From: Paenibacillus lautus NBRC 15380
GTDB lineage: Bacteria; Bacillota; Bacilli; Paenibacillales; Paenibacillaceae
Assembly: GCF_004000945.1 (NCBI RefSeq)
Contig: NZ_BIMF01000011.1
Span: 124,001 to 188,000 of the forward strand
DNA length: 64,000 nt
Direction of reading: 5' to 3'
Below are positions 17,994 through 27,100 of the stretch, piece by piece (the stretch's first letter is position 1; the number at the start of each line of letters is the position of its first letter). The position numbers and the translations under genes were made by a program. A model generated the notes under the pieces. The model saw only the letters and a program-made list of their open reading frames with translations, was not told where the DNA came from and searched no databases.

Positions 17994-18221
17994 AAAAAAC
18001 TCCGCGAGATCACTCGCAGAGTTTTTTTATCGTGGGAAGCGGTATATCCATTCTGACGCCATCATTCCATTGCTTTAATAGCTTGCGGTGTACTTTGGAA
18101 TAATTCAGATTGTGTCGTCCTTATTCCTCGTCATGTTGTACATGGGTATCAAATCCTTTCGGTAATTCCGACTTAACGTCTTGTTATCCGTCTGGTGTTG
18201 ATGTGTTTCCACTTCCCACTT
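17994..18221 (-). ncRNA. Candidate structured small RNA, copy B
   Basis: Paralogue of the small RNA at 15.5 kb. Promoter GTTTCA-N13-GGGTAT (18231-18255) is followed, after 11 nt, by GTGGGAAGTGG (from 18219), which pairs with CCGCTTCCCAC ending at 18032 in an 11-bp closing helix. An 11-bp terminator stem, AACTCTGCGAG/CTCGCGGAGTT with T runs on both sides (17994-18028), ends it. Relative to copy A the closing helix keeps pairing with a G-U to G-C change. The hairpin ending in CCG, the following AAAGG and a TTGAT-x-CCC-ATG stretch are conserved, while the rest differs. The frame from that ATG has only 12 codons (18143-18105). It lies between the alarmone synthetase gene and hemY, both on the same strand. 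Confidence 0.65.
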
Positions 18222-18230
18222 AGGATATAT

Positions 18231-18255
18231 ATACCCGGTGCACGGTCGATGAAAC
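18231..18255 (-). promoter_or_regulatory. SigB-like promoter of small RNA copy B
   Basis: GTTTCA (18255-18250) and GGGTAT (18236-18231) with a 13-bp spacer. This matches the promoter of copy A in both elements, the spacer length and the distance to the RNA closing helix, although the spacer sequence itself differs. Confidence 0.65.
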
Positions 18256-18290
18256 AGGTGAAACTTTTCTTATTTCCCCCGGCGAGAACT

Positions 18291-19034
18291 TTATTTATCC
18301 TCGGTCAACACTTCAAGCAAGCCTGCCGGAAGCTCATACTTGCGGTTGTTGATCTGAATGCTCTTCAATTCCTCCAGCAGCGAATCATCGCTTTCCGAAT
18401 CCTTAATGGCCTGCACTTCGTGGTGCAATTGCTCCATCTGACGGTCCAGCGCGTTAGCCGTATCGGCAGCCTTCTTAAGCTCTTCCAGCAGATGCTGAGG
18501 AACCGACTTATTATATTTGTAGAAAATTTTATGCTCCAAGCTCGCCCAGAAATCCATGGCAATGGTTCGAATTTGGACTTCAACGCATACCTTCTCCACC
18601 CGGTCGGAGAAAAAAACTGGCACTTCGACTAAGAGATGCAGGCTTTGGTAACCGTTCGGCTTCGGATTCTTGATATAGTCTTTGACATTTAGGACCGTTA
18701 AGTCGCTCTGCTTCTGCAGCATATCGCTGATTTTGTAAATATCGGTAATGAATGAGCAGGTGATTCTTAAACCCGCGATGTCTTTGATATTATCTTCTAT
18801 GGAACTGAGAGAGATGTTTCCGCCTTTTCGGAGCAGCTTCTTCATAATGCTCTCCGGCGATTTCAGGCGGGATTTCGTATGTTCGATCGGGCTATAATCA
18901 TGAAGAGCCTGGAACTCCTCTTTTAATATTTCCATTTTGGTTTCGATCTCATCTAAGGCGAATTTGTATTTCATCATAAATCGGGTAATTTCATTCCGAA
19001 TGATTTTGAGCTGTTCGATTTGCAAAGAATTCAT
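18291..19034 (-). CDS. Small alarmone synthetase ((p)ppGpp synthetase, RelQ/RelP type)
   Basis: Single-domain RelA/SpoT synthetase of 247 aa that would transfer pyrophosphate from ATP to GDP or GTP. Visible motifs are KSRLKSPESIMKKLLRKG (ATP-binding basic stretch), DIAGLRI, NPKPNGYQSLHLLVEVP (the nucleotide-contacting Tyr) and VEVQIRTIAMDFWASLEHKI. No HD hydrolase or TGS/ACT regulatory domain is present, which marks it as a small alarmone synthetase. AGGAAG lies before the ATG at 19034. A C-terminal helical tail of about 50 residues resembles the tetramerisation helices of RelQ/YjbM. It lies directly downstream of the PKS operon terminator as its own unit, and upstream of small RNA copy B. 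Confidence 0.9.
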   Translation of the reverse strand: MNSLQIEQLKIIRNEITRFMMKYKFALDEIETKMEILKEEFQALHDYSPIEHTKSRLKSPESIMKKLLRKGGNISLSSIEDNIKDIAGLRITCSFITDIYKISDMLQKQSDLTVLNVKDYIKNPKPNGYQSLHLLVEVPVFFSDRVEKVCVEVQIRTIAMDFWASLEHKIFYKYNKSVPQHLLEELKKAADTANALDRQMEQLHHEVQAIKDSESDDSLLEELKSIQINNRKYELPAGLLEVLTEDK

Positions 19035-19185
19035 GGGATACTTCCTTTCGATTGTGTGATTCAGAGCCGTGATGACTCGAGTAGTAAATAAAAACAAAAC
19101 ACGCTGCTAACATTCTAGAAGTTCTGTTCCCTCTTTAAATAGTAGTTGATATTGAGGTGCGACTGCAACTTTAGTGCAATAACGT

Positions 19186-19223
19186 CAAAAAGACGCTGCA
19201 ACCAGAAAGTCGCAACGTCTTTT
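19186..19223 (-). terminator. Terminator of the PKS operon
   Basis: Minus-strand AAAAGACGTTGC pairs with GCAGCGTCTTTTT around a short loop and is followed by T residues, about 165 bp beyond the last gene of the PKS operon. The A/T flanks on both sides make it potentially bidirectional. Confidence 0.8.
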
Positions 19224-19386
19224 ATCTTATGCCAGCATCGCGCTGCTTAATATCGTTGGTATAAACCATATCTTGCAAGGCGTTTATGCTCGTATTTTAT
19301 TATCCCATACGTTTTATGAACAAGTTATTATTTCTCGGGTAATCGCAAAATACTCATGGTTTCGACATCATTGCTCTTACAATGAC

Positions 19387-20373
19387 TTAAGTGGTTACTC
19401 GTTCCATTTTTATTTTGGAAATGACTTGTTCCAATCTATGGATATCCTTATGAAATGGACTTAGAACGGTGTGTATATTTTGGACTTCATGGGAGCCAAA
19501 CACTTGATGATTATGCTTAATGAAGGTGGCAAGTGTTCCTCCAGGGCCTAAATCTACAAAAATCTTATCTTTCAGGGGCATCAAAGATTTCAACGCATCG
19601 CGGAATCGGATCGGTTCCCTCACCACGTTCCATAAGTATTCGGGTTCGAAAGCAGCCACCCTCTGTCCGCTAAAAGATGAAATTATGGTCGTATGGGGAG
19701 ACTTTAAAGCTAAAGAGCTTACATGGCGCTTATAATACGGGCCTGCCGGGTCGATCCACTTGGAATGGAAACCATGACGAATGGGTAATCGCTGAGCCAT
19801 GATGTTACGATCTCTTAAATAAGACTCCGCTTCGGAAAGGGCCGCAACTCCTCCCGAGATGACAAAATGCGTATCAAAATTAACCGATGCAATTTCACAG
19901 TTCTGATAAAGTATCGGTTCACTGCTGTATAGCGATACCTGATCAAGAATAGCGATCATGCCCCCGGGTTCGCAATGATTCTGAATGATTTCAGCTTGAG
20001 CAATCACATGCTCCAACGCCGAATTGTAATCCATGGAACCTGCGACCGTGCAGGAAGCAAATTCCCCCAAGCTTGTGCCTAACACATAATCAGGGTAGAT
20101 CTGATATTCCATAAATACCTGAGCTAAGGCATACTCGATCATGAATATTGCGGGGTGCGTAAATGGTAATGAATCAAATGGCCGGCTGATTGGATAATCA
20201 TTCTCGTATAGCTCGCGGGTTACCGATTTCCCGGAGATTTGATAATAATATTGATCCAGCTTCTGAATCCAATGACGGAATACCGGCTGATCCCGATATA
20301 ACTCCCTGCCCATTTGGTAATATTGCGATCCTTGCCCCGAAAACAAAAATACGATCGATTTCCCCACTTTCAT
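19387..20373 (-). CDS. Trans-acting acyltransferase-like acyl hydrolase of the PKS cluster
   Basis: Discrete AT-fold protein of 328 aa. It has FLFSGQGSQYYQMG at the N-terminus, the nucleophile elbow GTSLGE with Ser101, and the second catalytic His in RHGFHSKW. In malonyl-specific ATs an Arg lies 25 residues after the Ser; here that place is Gln126. The same change is known for the PedC-type acyl hydrolases of trans-AT clusters, which remove stalled or acetyl groups from ACPs rather than load malonate. The HGFHS motif also differs from GAFHS of the malonyl AT encoded at the other end of the operon. It is the last gene of the operon, 11 bp after the hydrolase gene. A second malonyl or unusual-extender AT role remains possible. 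Confidence 0.85.
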   Translation of the reverse strand: MKVGKSIVFLFSGQGSQYYQMGRELYRDQPVFRHWIQKLDQYYYQISGKSVTRELYENDYPISRPFDSLPFTHPAIFMIEYALAQVFMEYQIYPDYVLGTSLGEFASCTVAGSMDYNSALEHVIAQAEIIQNHCEPGGMIAILDQVSLYSSEPILYQNCEIASVNFDTHFVISGGVAALSEAESYLRDRNIMAQRLPIRHGFHSKWIDPAGPYYKRHVSSLALKSPHTTIISSFSGQRVAAFEPEYLWNVVREPIRFRDALKSLMPLKDKIFVDLGPGGTLATFIKHNHQVFGSHEVQNIHTVLSPFHKDIHRLEQVISKIKMERVTT

Positions 20374-20384
20374 TCACTCCCATT

Positions 20385-21058
20385 TTATCGAAAATTAAAT
20401 ATTCCTTCTTGATTTGGCCTCATTCTGAAATTGACAAAATGCTTGAGCGAATCCAATTGAAAGTAGATGTTCTGATCGTACAACATACTTATCGTTTGAC
20501 CAGGAGGGGTCCCATAGGAATGACCAGGAAATACCCGCAGTTCCGGAGCCGCAAAAGATTTGATTTTTTGAATGCTATAAAACATCGCCTCAGCGGAGCC
20601 GCCCTTAAAATTGCATCCCCCGCAGCCTTCAATAAAGAGTGTATCCCCCGTAAAAATACAGTCTTCAAGCAAAAAACACATACTTCCCGAAGTATCCCGG
20701 GCGTCCACAAGCACGTCACGTTTGTCTCACCGAACACGACGACCTCATGATCGGATAAACCTCTCAAATGTCGGCAATTGAAACCATAGTCTTCAATTTC
20801 CACGCTCGACATGAATACATCGCATTCATAAATCTCGGTTAACACCGACGCCAAATTTACGTGATCGTAGTGAGAATGGGTCAGCATAATCCCTTTCACA
20901 TCTGCGTTTAAATCGTTTAGCTTGCCTATTATGGTATCGAGTTCCCATGAAGGATCAATGATGATGGCAGAGCGGCTGCTTTTATCAAAAACAATATAGC
21001 TATAATTAATAAAGGGATGCGAAACCGTTCGCAGTACAAACACTTCGTAATGAACCAT
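20385..21058 (-). pseudogene. Metallo-beta-lactamase-fold hydrolase of the PKS cluster (BaeB/PksB-like), frameshifted
   Basis: Glyoxalase-II-like thioester hydrolase found in many Bacillus trans-AT PKS operons. GGGGAGG precedes the ATG at 21058. The first frame gives MVHYEVFVLRTVSHPFINY, DPSWELD and the metal motif THSHYDHVNL, up to VTCLWTPG. It then runs into unrelated sequence ending at 20489. In another frame the homologous chain resumes as TSGSMCFLLEDCIFTGDTLF and VFPGHSYGTPPG, ending at 20385. One base missing after the GGG at 20696-20698 would restore GHTSGS (GGGCAT read as GGGAT). The intact protein would be about 224 aa. As it stands, the His of GHTSGS and all later ligands are lost. 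It lies 76 bp after PKS3 in the operon. Confidence 0.8.
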
Positions 21059-21134
21059 GATTCCTCCCCTTTCACATTGGGTTACAAAAAACTCCCGGCT
21101 AAGCGCCGTTTACTGCAGCTTAACCGGTATTCGT

Positions 21135-24100
21135 TCATGCCTTGACTCCGTGTAATTCTTTCGTCTTCTCTTTAAACATGTGGAGAAACTCTTTGGTCAT
21201 GCCATGTTCCGAATATAACTCTTCGCAAAACGCAAAAATCGTTTCATAAGATTTGGCTTCTGATAACAGCACCATATGATTGGAAGGATCTATATCCATA
21301 ACATGCAGATTAGGAAATTGACGTTCCCATTCCTCCCAGTAGGTTGCATGGTCAAGAGCGGAAGAATCTTCGGTAGTAGAGAAATAGGGTTCCAGCTCTC
21401 CGAAGATCAGTCCACCTTTATTGCGGAAGTAGTAGCAGGTTACTGCATCGGGTTCGGATAGGGGCCTCACCGAAAATCGATCAAATTGGTATGCATGCTG
21501 TATCTTGATATTCGCTTCGATCATCGACATGATTTGCTCCTCCGTCTTGGTGAGTCCGCGGGTGTTTCCAAGCTTAATTAACTGTTCAAACAATTCCTCT
21601 TCCTGAACATTCAGATCCAATTCATTCCGATGGATAAGCGTCTGCATAAATTTATCCGGTTCCTGGAAATTCTTTGAGGCAAGGGCCAAATTAACGGCTT
21701 GCAATACGGCCGTCTTTCTGGACACGGCTCCTTGCTGAAACTCTTTTCCATATGGTGAATCCAGCATCACCACTGAATTCACCGAATGTCCAAGCTCCTG
21801 TAATTGACGCGTCACTTCATACGCCAGTACTCCGCCTAAGGAGTAACCTCCCAGATCATAAGGCCCGTTAGGCTGAACGGATTGAATAATATGGGCATAG
21901 TACGCAGCCATCGCCCCAACCCCTTTTAACGGGGATCGATCAGTTAACCACCCTCTTGCCTGGATGCCGTAAAATGGCCGCTCGCTCTTTTGCGCCAGCT
22001 TTTGATACATTTCCACGCCACCCAAGCCACCATGAAACCAAAATACGGGCGATCCTTGCGAGCCATTGTTAAGAAGGATTAGTTCGGGAAACTGCGGCCA
22101 ACTCCCGGGCACTTCGGACTTGCCTTGTCGGCTGATAATGCGTGACCCATCCACTTTGCTCAGCGATTCGATCATTGTAATGATATCCAGAAGCGTCCTG
22201 CATTCCTGAAGTTTAACGAGATCCACCGCCGGGGCCAACTGATTCTGCAATTGCTGCAAGAGCTGCATCAATAGAATGGAGTCAAGCCCATATTGATCCA
22301 AAGGCCGGTCTGGGTTCATCTCAGGGGGTGCCATTCCCAATATTTTCGATACGATCTCGATAACACGGCTGCTTACATTAGGGTCCGTCTCATCCATAAC
22401 CGATGTGGTTACTGTTAAACGATGGGTTGAAGCTGCACGTTTAACCTGTCCCTCATGGATCTCTTTTGCACCATCGCCATCAAGATCGGGCCAGCACCTT
22501 CTCCTCTCAAACGGATAGACAGGCAGTGACATTCTACGAACCTCTTTTGCATCGTGAAGTGTTTCCCATGGAAATATGCCGCCTCTTGTCCATTGGAGAG
22601 CGATATCATTCAGGTTGTTATCCGCAAATAATGTTAGAACGGCATCCGAATCCATTTTGGTCTTGGAATTGACTGTCTCTCCTGTAAAAATGACGGGATG
22701 CGAATCTTTCGCCATCGGGAGGACTTGCGATATTTTCAGGAATTGCCTGAAACCACTAATCAGCTCCTCGCGACAGCTTGCAACGAAAGCCAGCCGGGAT
22801 TCCATCTGTTCTCTGCCTATCTGCAAGGTGTATGCGAAATCGGATAAAGAGAATTCCGGCGCACGTTCTGCGTATTCAAGCATGTGCCGAGCGTATTCTT
22901 CCAGTCGCTCTGTACTTTTTGCCGAGAGAGCTACGATCTGAGGTTTCCTCGAAGGTTCCTGATGGTTACCGGCAGCTGCCGGAACATACTCTTCCAGGAT
23001 GACATGAGCGTTCACACCGCCGATGCCATAGCTGTTTATCGCCGCACGTCGCGGGAGCACCTTACCATGCACATCGGTTAACGGCTCCCATTCATGATGC
23101 TCTGCAGAAATTCGAAGCGGACTTCCTTCCAGCGAAATATGCTGACTCGGACTCGTAAATCGTTTCACTCCAGGGATAAGGTTGTGTCTTATCGCCTGAA
23201 TGGACTTGATCAACGAAGCCATGCCTGAGGCAACTTCCCCATGACCCAGTGAAGGCTTCAGCGTGCTGATATAACAAGCGCTCTCTCCCAAAGATCCAGA
23301 TGGGGATGGATCGTTAGACGCTATCTCCTGATAACCCGTCTTCAATGCATTGACTTCGATGCCGTCGGCGATAGGCGACGCGATACCATGGGCTTCAATA
23401 TAGGATATCGTCCGGGGGTTAACACCCGTGCCTTTAAATGCTTGGGCCATGGCTGCCTTCATCCCTGCGGCATTGGGCGAGGTCAATGACATTCCCTTGC
23501 CCCCATGGGACACGCCGGTCCCTTTAATTAGAGCATAAATTAAATTATTGTCCTCAATCGCTTTCGACAATGGCTTGATGATGATTGCACCAACACCTTC
23601 GCTCCGAACAAATCCGTCCGCGTTGGACTGAAAGGATTTAGCTTTTCCATCCGGGCTTAGATATCCCATAGCATCAAAGCCTATGAAGCCTATAGGAGAA
23701 ATCAGCAGGTTTACAGCGCCTACAATTGCTTGTTCGCATTCTTCGTTATATATGGATCTGATCGCTCGATGTAACGCTACCAATGTAGAAGAACAAGCCG
23801 TTTCGTAGTATTCACTGGGACCTTGCAAGTTTAATGCATATGAAATGCGGTTCGGAATCAGGGACGGGACCACGCCCGTCATCGCTTGGGGATTCCCTTG
23901 TGAAATCGAAGTGACGTTCATATAATCGCCTGGGCCTGCAGCTACGAAAACGCCTGTAGGATGTTGCGAGAGCTTACTCGGCGAAATGCCGGCATCTTCA
24001 ACTGCCTTCCAAACCTGGGTCAGCAGGAGACGCTGTTGGGGATCCATCATTTCGGCTTCTCTCGGAGAAATACCGAAAAATAACGGATCAAACTCTTCCA

Positions 24101-27100
24101 CGCCTTCAATAAAGCCTCCCCATTTCAGACTAGTTTGCTCTTCGTCTTCAGAAGGATTGTCCAAGCATTCTCTCCAATCCCAGCGTTCTTTCGGTATTTC
24201 CGTTATACAGTCCTTGCCCTCCACGATATTCTTCCAAAATTCATCCACATCCTTAGCCATCGGAAACAGGCCACTGATGCCCACAATCGCAATTGGCTCA
24301 GATTCAGAATCAGTGGCCTTCGGGTCCGGAGACGGCGACTCAGGCCGGACTGCCATCCTTGCCGGGCGAGAACGTGATTTTCTCAAGGGAATCTCTTCTT
24401 CTTCGGGCCCCCTTGTCTTCGGCACGGATATATCCTGCTCAACGGTTAATGCAGCCTTTACATCAAAGGCCCCCCGATGTTCCGCTAGCAAATACTCGGC
24501 AAAGCTATCCAGCGTCGTATATTCAAAAAACACGGTAGGCGTCAATTCAAGATGGTATTCCTCATTCAGATGATTGGCAAATTGCGTAAGCGAGATGGAA
24601 TCAAACCCATACTCGCTTAACTCCGAATGCATATCGATGTCTACCAGCTTGACCTTTAGCAGCTTGGATACCGTCTGGACCAAGGCAGATTCTACCCTTT
24701 TCGCCAAGTTGGTATCCTCTGACTTAACGGGTGCTGGCATGTTCTCATGCTGAACGGATGCGGCTGCAGGCAGCATTCTAGGCTTCACTCGGGACATGAT
24801 GCCTGTCATTACTACCACCTGGTTCCTTCCTGAGGCAAACCCCTGATACAGCGCTTGGATACCTGTCGAAGTCTGCATTGGGACAGTACCCAGGCTCTTC
24901 ATCATGATTTTTTCGACTTCCTCGTCAACACGCATACCGCCTTCTTTCCAGAGCGGCCAATTGATGGATAACATGCGTCCATGCCTTTGCCTGGAAGCCG
25001 TAAGCGCATTTCTATACTCCGCGTAGGCATCCATGAAAGCGTTAGCGGCTGAATAATCCGCTTGTCCCGGATTCCCCGTCGCCCCAGCCACAGAAGAAAA
25101 CGCAATGAACAAATCCAGTTGAATGTCTTTGCTGGCTTCGTCCAGATTTACGAGTCCCCTTACTTTGGGTGCCATCACGTTTTCCAGCTCTTCGACATCT
25201 TTTCTGAGAATTAGATTGTCCCGGATAATGCCCGCCCCATGAATGATGCCGTTCAGGCTTCCGTATTCCTCATGAATGCTCTGAATTAAGGAAGTAACCT
25301 GCTGCTTATTTGTCACGTCGACTTGTCGATAATCAACCTTGGCTCCAAGAACCCGCAGTTTATCCAGCTCGGCATGCGTGTCCTCATGCAGTGATGAGCG
25401 TCCGGTAAGAATCAATACGGCCCCTTTCGCTTTATGGAGAATCTCTTTGGCAAAAATGATGCCAAGACCTCCTGCACCACCTGTGATTAGGTAAATGCCT
25501 CGGTCTCTCCAGGGAGCAGCCGCCTGCATAGCATCAGCTTGGAGTTCATCCCATCCGGCAACCCAACGTTTGCCGTCCCGATACCGAATGCGTTGATCCA
25601 TTGGATATTGACTGTTCTCCATGAATACGTCCGTTATATTAGAATCAACGGATTCTATTTCGATATATTGACATACCAGCTTGGAGTTTTCCGACTGTGC
25701 AGCCTTCATCAAGCCGGAGATCCCCGATAACAACAGCTGATCATGCTGCGAGAGTGACAACACCTGGATAAGGATTTTATCTTTGGGCTTGTCTCTCAGG
25801 ATCGCTTGAATTTCCTCAAAGATTCGGGCCGAATACGTTATGAACCGTTCTTCTATTCGTTCCTGATATGATTCCAGCGTAATGCAACGGGCCTGGCTCA
25901 ACGGATGGTTTAAACTCTGCTCCATGCCCGAACCGATTTCACACAGGAACACCAAGTGTTTGGCATACTCCGGGGCACTGCTAATCCGAGCAGCTGGCTG
26001 GTCCCTCCAGATCGGTTCCAGCATGAGGATGCCAGGCGTTTCCGAAACCGTCGATGATTTCACCTCTCCGTCAAACACCCTGGTTGAAAACCCCTTCATT
26101 TTTACATAAACCTTACCCAGAACATCACATAGGTCGATATCCAGTTTCTGCACTTTACTCTCTGGTTTATTTCCGTCACTGTACCGGATTCGTGCCCACA
26201 TCTCGGAAGGACAGCTGCCGAATACCTCCAGCTCTTGAAGGGCAAACGGAAGTCCCGGCTTCAATGAAGCAGTCGACGCTGAATCTGGGCTCATCATCAT
26301 GGATATGGTGGCCTGCAGAGCAGAATCCATTAGGCTGGGGTGCAGTTTAAAAGGAGTAGCTGCGTCGGTCACGCTGGATGGAAGAGACAGCTTCGCTAAA
26401 GCCTGGCCACTGCCCAAATAGACTTTTTGTATGCATTGATGTGCCGGACCGTATTGTATACCCATTGCGCTATAGGTTTCATAGATCTTGCTTGATGAAA
26501 TGATGTCCCGATTGCATTCAGTCAGAAGCGATTCAATATCCAACGAAGCATGATCATTCATGCTGCATACTTCCGCACTTCCCTGACTGTGCAGCACCGG
26601 TTCTCCTCCCGCTTCCTGCTCACTGTATACTTCATAGGAAATTTCACCATTGTCCTCATGATATAGATCCAAATGGACTTGAACCGGTTGATCTTCCGCC
26701 AAAATGGGCCGAGCCCATACGACATTTTTAAGCCGAATTCCTGTGCGACCTTGCTCCAGCGTCTCTCCGGCAATTTGTTCTACGGCCGTTCGAGCCATTT
26801 CAAGATAAGCCACTCCAGGCAGAACCCGCTGTCCCTTCACAACATGATCCTTAAGGAAAAACTCGCCCCCCGTAAAGACCGAACTGAAACGCAGCCCCGA
26901 AAGATCGGAGGTATTCCGGTGAAGTAAAGGATGAACAACCGATACGGCCGGAACTCCAACAGGCTCTGTTGCATTGGCATCCTTCTCGAATTCAGGAATC
27001 CAGTAAGGTTCACCAGCAAACGGATAAGTTGGCAAGCCAATGCGGCACGGCTTAACGTCTCCATAGATCTGGTTCCAGTCGACACCCAGTCCTCTTACCC

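Noticed and set aside
15489-18221. Small RNAs as 6S RNA, SRP RNA, T-box or a known riboswitch
   Set aside because: None of the defining motifs (T-box sequence, SRP apical loop, 6S central bubble) is seen, and the promoter is not sigma-A-like; both units end in terminators well before the next gene.
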